From a virus, in IMG/VR virus record IMGVR_UViG_3300023174_002237, positions 1 to 50,369 of that record: a stretch of 50,369 bases of DNA, one strand, 5' to 3'. How positions within the stretch are numbered: position 1 is the stretch's first letter; the number at the start of each line of letters is the position of its first letter. A program made the translations under genes and the position numbers. Below are positions 14,501 through 21,231 of the stretch, piece after piece. The notes under the pieces were generated by a model. The model saw only the letters and a list, made by a program, of their open reading frames with translations, searched no databases and was not told the DNA's origin.

Positions 14501-14782
14501 CAATAGGATGATGTGGTTATATGCTTGAATAGATTTATCTGTCTTTGAAGACTTATCAAATCTATCTGTTGGAGATATGTATGCTTCTACTCCAAGGATT
14601 GGCTTGATGCCTTCTTCTTTACACGCAATCTGCATTTCACGGTGTGATGATAATGTTCCATGATCTGTTATTGCTATTGCTGTTTGACCCGCCGCCTTTG
14701 CTGCTTGAACAAGTTCGAGGGGAGAGTTAAGCCCATCCATTAAAGAATAGTATGAGTGCACATGTAGATGTGTAAATTTCAT
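11513..14782 (-). CDS. dnaE: DNA polymerase III alpha subunit (DnaE type) with PHP domain
   Basis: A 1089-residue replicative polymerase. The N-terminal PHP domain keeps its metal ligands (HLHVHS at 5-10, ITDHGTLSSH, GVEAYI, LSGC, TGDAHF), so a PHP proofreading activity is possible. The polymerase centre has GPGRGSAAGSLV (376-387), PDIDTDF (417-423) and KLDALGLKTL (D569). A helix-hairpin-helix region and an OB fold near residues 950-1020 follow. It lacks the Gram-positive PolC exonuclease insertion. No clamp or clamp loader is encoded, so host factors would be recruited. It is the main replicase of the phage, flanked by the gp32-like and MazG-like genes. Confidence 0.95.
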   Translation of the reverse strand: MKFTHLHVHSYYSLMDGLNSPLELVQAAKAAGQTAIAITDHGTLSSHREMQIACKEEGIKPILGVEAYISPTDRFDKSSKTDKSIQAYNHIILLAKNKKGLENINALQELAWNEGFYHKPRIDREVLDQYSEGIIVLSGCLNGLISKAIDRGSLDEARTLLEGFKKTFGPDFYVEVQSHNPEPINSALLKLADELKIKAVATGDAHFAKEEDRVLEEAMLILSTSPKMDKDADFEMSRQIKDINERLNYLYPDRRISFQDYNLFIQSRSEIEADFNKAGITRTDIYDNTMEIAEKIGEYDFNSGLDLLPVPKTDADQKLAQMASEGLKRLGLAESQVYIDRLNEELSVIKDKSFASYFLVVADMINWAKENNIRVGPGRGSAAGSLVCYSLGITDVDPIKYDLLFFRFINPERNDFPDIDTDFEDRRRKEVKDYLKKKFKHVASISTYTYFKDKGVIRDAARVFMVPLSDVNRAMKSIDTFEDFVESPNTKEFRAKYPEVLWLADRLRGRIRSVGVHAAGVVVAKDDLRKYAPVESRADASDLVSGRIPVVAYDMDTVADIGLIKLDALGLKTLSVISDTLASIKKRSGKDINLSELRLDDPDVYKVLSEGYTKGVFQAEATPYTNLLIKMGVDKFEDLAASNALVRPGAMNTVGASYIKRKHGNEAVQFIHPIMKPFTENTYGVIIYQEQVMQACVHLGGMTWSEADKVRKIIGKKKDAKEFDQFKDRFIDGASKHISKKQAETLWHTFEAHAGYSFNRSHAVAYSMLSYYTAWLKFYYPLEFMFSILKNENDKDKRTEYLIEAKRLKLSIKLPHINESDVFFSLKEDSIRFGLGEVKFISDSIANKIIDQRPFTSYSEFIDKASKKGSGINSRAISALNAIGGAAFPDNPRNGNEKDSYYEYLGIPTFNLEGIPPRIKSQARPIEEFEDLGSFVMFGMVKSIKRGNGWARIELVDETGSIGLFHTEQTQIETGQMYFILVGDNRIARYVKVSEIDPTGSNSFVDYLYKKEYDLDEDEYIVVDFTPYVTKAGKTMSHIVLSNAQKELTRVIVFPTMYKMSLAKMREGMKCNVVLSTLDDGTLMVKEIK

Positions 14783-14805
14783 TTAACTCTCCGCCTCTTA
14801 ACCTA

Positions 14806-15471
14806 TTACCAGTCTACGCTACTTGAAGAAGTAGACTCTTCGCCATTTGCTTCACCAGCAAAAAATGCTTCTTGCTCGGTGTATGGCATGTCACGCACTG
14901 CTGTATCCTCAAGCTGGTAAAGCTCAAGTGATGAACCATCAAATGGTGTTTCATCTTTTGCAAGTGGGATAATTGTGTAACTTGTATCTGTTTTTGTGCC
15001 AGTACGCTTGATGCGCCACATTAGGTTAGTAATGCTTCCCATCTCTCCAGCATACTCAATGAGTGTTGGTGTGATTGTCTTTCCGCTTGAACCTTGAGAC
15101 AAAATTCCTACATAAGGATCTTCCTTGCCATCGTCAATAAGAACATTAATGTAAAGTCGTGAACGACCCTTCCATCCTGCCTTATAGTCCTTGCGGTGTT
15201 GTTCACAACCATAACACTTGCCCTGATCGTCCATTGTGCATAGAGCCTTACGACGATAGTCTTTTGGATTTGTGTGTTCTACTGCAATAAATCCTAGACC
15301 TAGCTTTTCATTATAAGTAGGTGAGTCTGGATCAAGTTCTTGAAGAAAGCGAACTTTAACACTTTCTGCATCCTCTAACTTAACCCAACGAGCCTTTGTA
15401 CCGTCTCCACCTGAAGACTGTGGCTTGTCCATTACCTTATTAAGGTCTTTTAACCCTTTTACTATTCCCAT
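14806..15471 (-). CDS. gp32-like single-stranded DNA-binding protein
   Basis: A 221-residue protein with a short basic N-terminus, a beta-rich core, an embedded cysteine knuckle CTMDDQGKCYGCEQH that could bind zinc, and an acidic, Ser-rich C-terminus (about residues 200-221) ending SVDW. This layout is that of T4 gp32-like ssDNA-binding proteins found in many phages, which coat template strands and bind polymerase through the acidic tail. It lies between primase and polymerase genes. A GAGGA ribosome site precedes the ATG. The family call is by architecture. Confidence 0.75.
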   Translation of the reverse strand: MGIVKGLKDLNKVMDKPQSSGGDGTKARWVKLEDAESVKVRFLQELDPDSPTYNEKLGLGFIAVEHTNPKDYRRKALCTMDDQGKCYGCEQHRKDYKAGWKGRSRLYINVLIDDGKEDPYVGILSQGSSGKTITPTLIEYAGEMGSITNLMWRIKRTGTKTDTSYTIIPLAKDETPFDGSSLELYQLEDTAVRDMPYTEQEAFFAGEANGEESTSSSSVDW

Positions 15472-15524
15472 GCTTCCTCATTTCATATAGTTGATGGTGT
15501 ATATCCATCTTTAGTTTGTTTTTA

Positions 15525-16523
15525 TTATGGGTTCCAAGATCTGTATTCTATGTCTGATACTGCATTTTTAATACATATTTTAATTTCTTCATCAGTCATA
15601 TCACCAGCATCTTTTGCATCATGTGGGTATATCTTACCATATTCGTACGAAGCCCACAAGAGGTCTTTATTTTTTAATCTATTGGCTATGCTCAAGCCTA
15701 GCTCTCTGCCAGCCAAATCTGCGTCTGTCATTACAGTTATCTTATTAAAATATCTATTTAAAAGTTTGTGCTGCTCTGTAGATAATACTCCACCAAGCAC
15801 TGCTACCACATTTGGGAATCCCGCCTGATGTATTCTAATTGCATCAAAGTTAGACTCGACCACAATAACATTCTCACCAATCTTCTTAGCACGGTGTATA
15901 TTAAATAAAGTTTTGCTCTTAGGCAGGTTGGTGCTATTCTTAAATGACTTGCCCTCAATTGATCTTCCAACTAGTCCGATAGGCCTTCCGTCTGGGCTAT
16001 GCACTGGCGTGATAACCATATTCATTGAAGTAGAATATCCTAATCCAAAATAGTTCATAGACTCTTCATTAATACTTCTTGATTGAAGATAGTCTTTTGC
16101 GCTTTGATTTGCTAAAAGATCCGCATGGAGTCTATCTAAAGTCTCTTGGGAAAACTCTTCGAAGTCTGGCTTCTCTTCAAACATATTTGCCATAATCTCA
16201 TCAAAATTATTAAGAGCGGCTTGCTCTTGTGTTGCAATAAATCTAATTGCTTCAAAGTCATTCTTATGTAGTACACGTCTAACTAACTCAGTTAATGTTC
16301 CAGACTCTCCGCATGATGGATTAAAACATAGCCATGCTCCTGAAGATTTGTTTATGCAGCAACTTGCAGTATGTCTATTAGAATGAAACGGGCAGTAAAA
16401 CATAACCTCATTGCCTGGTTCCGCAACTATATCTAAGCCTAAAGCTTTTACTACTGACTTGATATGGTTGGGCGCATATTGCGTGGAATCAATTTTCCTT
16501 GCGTTATACCCTCTGATAGCCAT
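15525..16523 (-). CDS. dnaG: DnaG-type primase
   Basis: I start this at the ATG 16521-16523, which follows an AGGAAAGAAGAAGG ribosome site; a GTG 51 bases upstream lacks one. The protein (332 residues) has an N-terminal CHC2-type zinc finger (C44, H47, C66, C71) and a TOPRIM domain with VIVVESNFDAI (near 225) and MTDADLAG (near 275) carrying the metal acids. It makes RNA primers and works with the DnaB helicase encoded just upstream. The C-terminal helicase-binding domain is short, as in other phage primases. The first part is overlapped by a small gene in another frame. Confidence 0.92.
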   Translation of the reverse strand: MAIRGYNARKIDSTQYAPNHIKSVVKALGLDIVAEPGNEVMFYCPFHSNRHTASCCINKSSGAWLCFNPSCGESGTLTELVRRVLHKNDFEAIRFIATQEQAALNNFDEIMANMFEEKPDFEEFSQETLDRLHADLLANQSAKDYLQSRSINEESMNYFGLGYSTSMNMVITPVHSPDGRPIGLVGRSIEGKSFKNSTNLPKSKTLFNIHRAKKIGENVIVVESNFDAIRIHQAGFPNVVAVLGGVLSTEQHKLLNRYFNKITVMTDADLAGRELGLSIANRLKNKDLLWASYEYGKIYPHDAKDAGDMTDEEIKICIKNAVSDIEYRSWNP

Positions 16524-16750
16524 GCCTTCTTCTTTCCTACGTATACTCCGTAGAGTGTCATTAAGAACACCCACGTTTGTCCGTCAAATTGTATCGAAAA
16601 GTTAGTATCTATGTCAAGCACTCTTGCATAGCCCTTGCTTCTCATGTCGTGAGTAAGCATGCTTTCGTACTGGTATTTTAATCTAGGTATACCAGAGTCG
16701 TCAGCAAACTCAACCCTTACTTGAAATCTTTTTATCTGTTTGTGGTTCAT
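16451..16750 (-). CDS. Small basic protein bridging the helicase and primase genes
   Basis: A 99-residue protein using the ATG at 16748-16750 (an in-frame ATG at 16792 would lengthen it by 14 residues). Its 5' end overlaps dnaB by about 40 bases and its 3' end overlaps the primase ATG by 73 bases in another frame. The composition looks coding: RVLDIDTNFSIQFDGQTWVF and LMTLYGVYVGKKKAWL are beta-rich. No motif is recognised. Its nesting between helicase and primase genes suggests a replisome accessory, which is inference. Confidence 0.6.
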   Translation of the reverse strand: MNHKQIKRFQVRVEFADDSGIPRLKYQYESMLTHDMRSKGYARVLDIDTNFSIQFDGQTWVFLMTLYGVYVGKKKAWLSEGITQGKLIPRNMRPTISSQ

Positions 16751-17978
16751 CTTTTTGAAATGGATTCTCATAAATTTCTTTGACGATACCACGGTTGATA
16801 TCCCAGTCTAGGTAGAAATTAAAATCATGACCGTGTCTATTCTTACGAGAGACAATCTCAATCATATTAGTTTGTGGGTATCTGTGAACTGCTAAAGCCA
16901 TGTCAGCATCATACTCAATTGCCTTAGACCAGGCAACTTGGCTCATCATTGGTGGATTATCCTGATCAGAGATATCATCTGCTGTTGCAGCGGTAATATC
17001 AATAATAGGAATATTGTTTGATACTGCAAGCATTTTAAACTCACGAGAAACATTTCTATTTCTTTCTACTTCAGAGTTAGAGCGCTTGTTATCATTGAAT
17101 AGCTGATGATAATCTAAGATAACTAAATCTGGCTTATGTTGATCTATCTTGCCCTGAATAGTTGCAGGAGTAACTTCTGATGCGCCTTCATTTGAGATGA
17201 GAACAAAACTATTCTTTCCCTCAAACTTTTTGTTTCCCCAATTACGGAAATCATCAATGTTAATATCACCCTTTGACAAATCACTTGCACGGAAAATACC
17301 TGAGCCAAGCATTGTAAAGATACGATCACGCATATTCTCAGGAGACATTTCAAGGGATACAATCATTGGCTTAAATCCTTGCTCCCACGCTTTGCATGCA
17401 AGGTAAGCAGTAAACCAAGTCTTACCTTTACCTGGCCAACCAATTGCAACAATTAAATGTCCTGGTGCCATACCAGTTGGGTAGGCTTTATCAATTGCTT
17501 CAAAACCAGTTAGAATTCCTGGAGCACCGCCCATTACAGATGAACGCTCTTTGACTGCTTGATAATGTCGTGCAGCATTTTCAACATCAATAATATCTAA
17601 GTCTCTTACGTTGTTTGTGTATCGGCTTAATCCAGCAAGATCACTTTGCATTTGTGCAAGAACTCTAGATGCTGCATCTTCTTTAAGAGCAGATCCTCCA
17701 CGCATAATAATTGTCTTAAGTTTATTTGAGATAAACTCATTCTTCAAAATGTCTAAGTAGTACCCAGTTTCTGCCTTGGCCTCTACTGGCTCAAAGTCTT
17801 TGTGGCGTTCCATAAGAACTCCTGCTTCAGGAACTGCTTTAAACTTATAGTAGTATGACTTTAGGCTTTCCCAAATATCTCTATGTGATGTAAAAAGCTC
17901 ATCTACGTTGTCTGCCAGCAGTGTGCTAATATCTTTGTTCTTGCACACAGCAGAGATTAGTGTTGCTTCTGTATTCAC
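16710..17978 (-). CDS. dnaB: Replicative DNA helicase (DnaB-like)
   Basis: A 422-residue protein with an N-terminal helical domain (about 1-130) and a RecA-like C-terminal ATPase: Walker A GWPGKGKT at 180-187, Walker B PDLVILDYHQ near 290, and a downstream arginine finger region (IVSRKNRHG). It unwinds DNA 5' to 3' as a hexamer. It starts with GTG in a GTGA overlap with the upstream small gene, which may encode its loader, and is followed by the primase gene. It is shorter than cellular DnaB (about 470), as is usual for phages. Confidence 0.93.
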   Translation of the reverse strand: MNTEATLISAVCKNKDISTLLADNVDELFTSHRDIWESLKSYYYKFKAVPEAGVLMERHKDFEPVEAKAETGYYLDILKNEFISNKLKTIIMRGGSALKEDAASRVLAQMQSDLAGLSRYTNNVRDLDIIDVENAARHYQAVKERSSVMGGAPGILTGFEAIDKAYPTGMAPGHLIVAIGWPGKGKTWFTAYLACKAWEQGFKPMIVSLEMSPENMRDRIFTMLGSGIFRASDLSKGDINIDDFRNWGNKKFEGKNSFVLISNEGASEVTPATIQGKIDQHKPDLVILDYHQLFNDNKRSNSEVERNRNVSREFKMLAVSNNIPIIDITAATADDISDQDNPPMMSQVAWSKAIEYDADMALAVHRYPQTNMIEIVSRKNRHGHDFNFYLDWDINRGIVKEIYENPFQKDEPQTDKKISSKG

Positions 17979-18292
17979 TCTTCGCCCTCCACCATCTTCT
18001 TAGTCTCATTCAATAGAATGCTACGGTTAAACTTGTCTTTCTTAATTTCTTTATTTAAGGCATCAATTCTATCAAAGTTATTATAAAAGAAATTTAATGG
18101 GTGACCCTGCTTGTTGGTAGAAAAATAGTATATCAAAAGCTCCTGAGCACGTTGGAATCCAACACTCTCTATGACATCATTCATAGCCCACTTCTCTCTA
18201 AATTTGTTTACAGTAAGTGATTTATTATATTTCTCTTTGTAAAGGGATAGGTATAGTCCAATTAAAACGTATGGCTCTTTTTCATTTGCCAC
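17975..18292 (-). CDS. Small helical protein, possible helicase loader
   Basis: A 105-residue, Lys/Asn-rich helical protein (PYVLIGLYLSLYKEKY, WAMNDVIESVGFQRAQELLI, LNFFYNNFDRIDALN) translated from a GTG start and coupled to dnaB by overlap. Phage helicase loaders of the gp59/DnaI kind are often encoded immediately before the helicase. No P-loop is present, so a DnaC-like ATPase is excluded. The loader role is inferred from position only. Confidence 0.6.
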   Translation of the reverse strand: MANEKEPYVLIGLYLSLYKEKYNKSLTVNKFREKWAMNDVIESVGFQRAQELLIYYFSTNKQGHPLNFFYNNFDRIDALNKEIKKDKFNRSILLNETKKMVEGEE

Positions 18293-18485
18293 GTTTTAAT
18301 TCTTCTTCCACCTCACGAGTTTTTTCAATAAGCTTATCTTCAACAAACTTATATACTCTTTCTGTAGCAGTATCTACATTCTCTCCATCTCGAAGATCAT
18401 CTTCAACGCCTACGCCAATCTTAATGCTTTCATAATTACCTAGATTTCGTGTGAACGATAGGTCCACCTTAACTCTCGTTGTCAC
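18282..18485 (-). CDS. Conserved-looking small phage protein
   Basis: A 67-residue protein starting with GTG in a GTGA overlap with the small finger gene. It contains VDLSFTRNLGNYESIKIGVG, then EDDLRDGENVDTATERVYKF and a charged helix to the end. The compact beta-hairpin-plus-helix shape recurs in phage early operons to my recollection, but I cannot assign a function. It is part of the overlapping early operon that leads to dnaB. Confidence 0.65.
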   Translation of the reverse strand: MTTRVKVDLSFTRNLGNYESIKIGVGVEDDLRDGENVDTATERVYKFVEDKLIEKTREVEEELKRGK

Positions 18486-18592
18486 TTATGCTCCTTGTTG
18501 GTATGGTTAGATAATGTCATATGGGCAAAATCTGATCTAACTTCTAGTTCTTTATTACAAATTGGGCAAATTACAATTCTACTACTTGCCAT
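18482..18592 (-). CDS. 36-residue C2H2-like zinc-finger peptide
   Basis: A short frame beginning in a TAATG overlap with the upstream gene and ending in a GTGA overlap with the next. It has CPIC (C9, C12) followed by H24, H30 and H35, compatible with a C2H2 finger. Both couplings and the codon usage support real translation. It could bind nucleic acid or a protein partner. Confidence 0.6.
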   Translation of the reverse strand: MASSRIVICPICNKELEVRSDFAHMTLSNHTNKEHK

Positions 18593-19074
18593 TACTCCGC
18601 CTTCCATACTGGAATGAATCCGCTATCTGTCTTAGTATACAATATAATGTTGTGTTTGAGAAGACCCAAAAGCTCTGTTCTTGAAGGAATATTTCCAGAG
18701 TGTCCTGAATCTAATATAAACTCATGCAACTCTAATATATCTTTTTCACAAAACATATACTTAGACCAGTTCTTGTTTTCTGGATCACCTATCGGATATA
18801 TCTTTTGAGGAGCTTTAATTTTTCCCTCTAAAATATAATCATGCAATGTAACTGTATGTTTATTGAGCAAAGCAGACACATCTCTCATTGCGTATGCTTT
18901 ACCCATATACTTTTCAACTTGAGAATATGAATATAAAACTCTTTTTTTATCTGGGTAGCACCAAGCTACAAGCTCATCCTTTGATCTGGACGCCTTAAGA
19001 ACTTTGTGTATCTTATCGTTTAAGAAGAAATACCGTAGTTTTTTAAGTTTGCTGTTTCTTTTTTGTCTAGCCAT
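18592..19074 (-). CDS. Probable DNA-binding protein with a MerR/HTH-like segment
   Basis: A 160-residue, basic protein. After a Lys/Arg-rich start (MARQKRNSKLKKLRYF), residues about 50-95 (SYSQVEKYMGKAYAMRDVSA, then LLNKHTVTLHDYILEGKIKA) look like a winged or MerR-type helix-turn-helix with its wing. It lies early in the replication operon, beneath the metallophosphoesterase gene, which suits an origin-binding or regulatory role. The 61-residue zinc protein gene overlaps its 5' end in another frame. The fold is suggested, not proven. Confidence 0.65.
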   Translation of the reverse strand: MARQKRNSKLKKLRYFFLNDKIHKVLKASRSKDELVAWCYPDKKRVLYSYSQVEKYMGKAYAMRDVSALLNKHTVTLHDYILEGKIKAPQKIYPIGDPENKNWSKYMFCEKDILELHEFILDSGHSGNIPSRTELLGLLKHNIILYTKTDSGFIPVWKAE

Positions 19075-19205
19075 CTTCCGAAAGCACTCGTCTCCTTATT
19101 GCACATCCAGCGTTTGCCGCACATGATACAAAATAATTCCATATGTAGTTTTTGAGAAAATACTCTATCTACAAAAACTCTACCACCACATTTTCCACAC
19201 CACAT
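19020..19205 (-). CDS. Small zinc-ribbon protein
   Basis: A 61-residue protein with two CxxC pairs (C3, C6 and C26, C29; also C35) and a basic C-terminal helix, a clear zinc-ribbon layout. Its start overlaps the metallophosphoesterase stop by one base, and its end overlaps the next gene by 55 bases in another frame. Such ribbons often bind nucleic acid or RNA polymerase. The function is not known. Confidence 0.7.
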   Translation of the reverse strand: MWCGKCGGRVFVDRVFSQKLHMELFCIMCGKRWMCNKETSAFGRWLDKKETANLKNYGISS

Positions 19206-20005
19206 TATAAGGTAAATACCTTTCCATCAACTACACAAGAGTAATCTGGTGCAATATGAATCATCTGAATATGTGGATAATCATTTACAATATGGGCAAC
19301 GGCAAATCCCTTTTGCCAATCATGGTGCTGGCTATACTTCATTCCATCACTCTTCTCATCACACATATGTCCAATTTCATAGCCGCGAAGGGTTTCTCCT
19401 TCTCCGCCGTTTCTAAGTTCATATGTTACCATATGTGAAGCAATTCTGTGTGAGTGTCCACGAATAAGGGAAACCTGTAGGTCTTCCATATCTTTTCTTA
19501 CTGCGCCTGTAGCAGAAATAGAAAGTCCGTGGTGTACGTGAATATCTCCAAAGCGACGCTTTGGTAATTCATTATAATAAATATACTCGTATCCCAATGA
19601 GTCTAGACTCCAAAGTGACTCTGGTGTAACTTCGGTAATATAGTCAGGAAGCTTTGCGTCTACGTAATTAAATACTCGTATATCATGGTTTCCTAGCGCT
19701 GAAAATAGTTGAGCATCTGGAAGCATCTCTCTAGTCTTAGCATAGAAATCTCTTGCTTCTTTTGCTTCGTGACGCATCATTGGAACAATAAGATCTTTGC
19801 TATCATTCTTATGATAGTTTAAAAACTCTGCTGATCGACCTTCTGTATACTTGCTATAGCAAGCCTGATCGTCTGTATCGCCTAGGTAGTCAACAACGTC
19901 AGGCTTAAACCATTTCATTACCTTAAACCATAGGGCAATCATCTTATCATCTTGATAAGGAAACTGCTGATCGGATGATAGCATCCATTTTAAATCGTTG
20001 CTCAT
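19205..20005 (-). CDS. Calcineurin-like metallophosphoesterase
   Basis: A 266-residue protein with the metallophosphoesterase blocks in order: SSDQQFPY (D12, where the usual His of DxH is Gln), YLGDTDD (G42, D43), ALGNHD (105-108), HVHHG (158-159) and GHSHR (183-187). The fold includes Mre11/SbcD-type nucleases, phosphatases and nucleotide phosphodiesterases. There is no SbcC partner here, so the substrate is unknown. The D-x-H to D-x-Q change affects one metal ligand and may alter activity. It is the first gene of the early operon, after a promoter and hairpin. Confidence 0.85.
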   Translation of the reverse strand: MSNDLKWMLSSDQQFPYQDDKMIALWFKVMKWFKPDVVDYLGDTDDQACYSKYTEGRSAEFLNYHKNDSKDLIVPMMRHEAKEARDFYAKTREMLPDAQLFSALGNHDIRVFNYVDAKLPDYITEVTPESLWSLDSLGYEYIYYNELPKRRFGDIHVHHGLSISATGAVRKDMEDLQVSLIRGHSHRIASHMVTYELRNGGEGETLRGYEIGHMCDEKSDGMKYSQHHDWQKGFAVAHIVNDYPHIQMIHIAPDYSCVVDGKVFTL

Positions 20006-20022
20006 TTTTTACCTTAATATGT

Positions 20023-20047
20023 AAAAAAGTCACGGGTACGTGACTTT
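20023..20047 (-). terminator. Strong hairpin with U-run before the early operon
   Basis: On the minus strand AAAGTCACG pairs with CGTGACTTT around a 4-base loop, followed by a further TTT, making a 6-T run. This is a textbook intrinsic terminator for the structural operon, but it also lies immediately downstream of a TTGACA promoter, so it may act as an attenuator or as a 5' stabilising hairpin for the early mRNA. Confidence 0.75.
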
Positions 20048-20050
20048 GAT

Positions 20051-20087
20051 GTTACAGTAATTGTAACATATTGGTTAGTCTTGTCAA
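20051..20087 (-). promoter_or_regulatory. Early-operon promoter with overlapping inverted repeat
   Basis: TTGACA (20082-20087), a 16-base spacer ending TGT, then TACAAT (20060-20065). A perfect 6-bp inverted repeat GTTACA/TGTAAC (20051-20067) covers the -10 and fits an operator. The expected start is about 6 bases before the hairpin at 20023-20047. Confidence 0.6.
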
Positions 20088-20097
20088 TAGGCTAGTG

Positions 20098-20520
20098 TTA
20101 ACCAGCCATAGCAAAATAATGTACTGTTACGGTTCCAACAACTGAAGCCGCTGTGCTACTTTGGCTTTGTACTGGATTAAATATAACCTGACAGCCATTT
20201 TTATTTGGGCTTTGTATATAATATGTAAAGTCGCCATCTTTGCCTGCCGATTCAATTGTTATTTGAACAGTAGATGGATCACTTGTTAATGGTGGGCTAA
20301 AAACAATTCCAACCTGTTTTGTTTGTTTTAATGTTAATGTTCCAACATTACATACTTGTTTACCTGCAGTCATTTTGGCAGATATAGTAGAGTTAATTAA
20401 ACCCTGAGTATCTGGTATTTGCAAAGCCTTAGTATTAACTTCATTTAAATATGATACAAGGCCTCTTAATTGATTTGCATCAATTGGTGCATTGTCATCA
20501 AATGTTAAATTAAATGCCAT
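20098..20520 (-). CDS. Beta-rich probable virion protein
   Basis: A 140-residue protein with a helical N-terminus (DANQLRGLVSYLNEVNTKAL) and a beta-rich C-terminal two thirds (GTLTLKQTKQVGIVFSPPLT and VQITIESAGKDGDFTYYIQS). This looks like a trimerising helix followed by a small beta domain, as in tail-associated proteins. It is the last gene of the structural block and has a GGAG ribosome site. A tail-tip decoration or fibre partner is plausible from place; no motif proves it. Confidence 0.65.
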   Translation of the reverse strand: MAFNLTFDDNAPIDANQLRGLVSYLNEVNTKALQIPDTQGLINSTISAKMTAGKQVCNVGTLTLKQTKQVGIVFSPPLTSDPSTVQITIESAGKDGDFTYYIQSPNKNGCQVIFNPVQSQSSTAASVVGTVTVHYFAMAG

Positions 20521-20532
20521 TTATTCTCCTAA

Positions 20533-20727
20533 TTAAATCTCAGAAACTTCTGCAAATGTTTCCATTTGTTCTGCGTATTCTTTTACAGCATTAAGCTTGT
20601 CTTCTTTTTCAATCATGTTTTGTGTTAACTCTGCACGTAAAATGGCAATTTGTGTCTCATAGTTTGAAACAATCTCACCAATACGTTGCTGTAATGCAGT
20701 TATAACTAATTCAGCTTTATCTGCCAA
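20533..20727 (-). CDS. Small coiled-coil protein
   Basis: A 64-residue protein from a TTG start with an AGGAGA ribosome site. It is almost wholly helical (LVITALQQRIGEIVSNYETQ, LRAELTQNMIEKEDKLNAVK), a heptad-like coiled coil. It lies between two other small genes at the end of the tail block. It may be a fibre-assembly chaperone or small structural protein; this is inferred. Confidence 0.6.
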   Translation of the reverse strand: MADKAELVITALQQRIGEIVSNYETQIAILRAELTQNMIEKEDKLNAVKEYAEQMETFAEVSEI

Positions 20728-20728
20728 T

Positions 20729-20953
20729 TTATTCTCCTACCGATAATGTTTCTTTTTCTGCAATTAGAACATTTCTTTTTGCAGTTGCTGCAGTTTTTCT
20801 AGTTGTAATGCTAGAGATTAAATCTGTGTCTGGATTTGATACTGCATTAGCTTCTGATAGATCAAGTTCCAGCCCGTAAAGAGCATAGTCAATTGACTTA
20901 AGGTGCAGGTCAATAATACCAATTTTTTCTTCATTTGTTAAAGTAGTTGTCAT
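20729..20953 (-). CDS. Small helical protein
   Basis: A 74-residue acidic helical protein (NEEKIGIIDLHLKSIDYALY, TRKTAATAKRNVLIAEKETL) with an AAAGGAGG ribosome site and its own strong promoter (20971-20998). Together with the following coiled-coil and beta-rich genes it may form a fibre-related mini-operon. Function not recognised. Confidence 0.65.
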   Translation of the reverse strand: MTTTLTNEEKIGIIDLHLKSIDYALYGLELDLSEANAVSNPDTDLISSITTRKTAATAKRNVLIAEKETLSVGE

Positions 20954-20970
20954 TGTTTGCCTCCTTTCAT

Positions 20971-21003
20971 ATTATAGCATTTTGTTAGTATTAGTCAATA
21001 CTA
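20971..21003 (-). promoter_or_regulatory. Promoter with inverted-repeat operator for the last tail genes
   Basis: TTGACT (20993-20998), 16 bases ending TGC, then TATAAT (20971-20976). A perfect 7-bp inverted repeat TAGTATT/AATACTA with a 4-base centre (20986-21003) covers the -35, so a repressor bound there would block RNA polymerase. The repeat also overlaps the stop codon of the upstream gene. Confidence 0.75.
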
Positions 21004-21231
21004 CCATTTCCCTATTGGACAGGTAGCATTTAAAAGCTTTGTTTTTGCTGACATTACACAGCCACACTCTTTGCACTGTGTAGTAAGAGATATAAATTGT
21101 GGACACTCTTGGCATAAGGAGTATCTACGATCACGCATTTCTTCTGTAGCTCTTTCAACACGAGGATCAATCATATCCCATGGACGGGTATCCCCCAACT
21201 TTTCTTTATATTCTTCCCATTTAGATTTCAT
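21001..21231 (-). CDS. Cysteine-rich small phage protein
   Basis: A 76-residue protein with six cysteines: C40-x2-C43, C53-x2-C56-x-C58 and C71 (SLCQECPQF ... QCKECGCVM ... CPIGKW). This compact pattern, with Lys after the CGC and a final CP-G-W, is familiar from small zinc proteins in many phages, including cyanophages. It overlaps the upstream gene by four bases. The role is unknown; metal binding is likely. Confidence 0.75.
   Translation of the reverse strand: MKSKWEEYKEKLGDTRPWDMIDPRVERATEEMRDRRYSLCQECPQFISLTTQCKECGCVMSAKTKLLNATCPIGKW

Noticed and set aside
16524-16574. GTG start extending the primase by 17 residues
   Set aside because: There is no ribosome site before it, whereas the ATG at 16523 has one and keeps the whole zinc finger.
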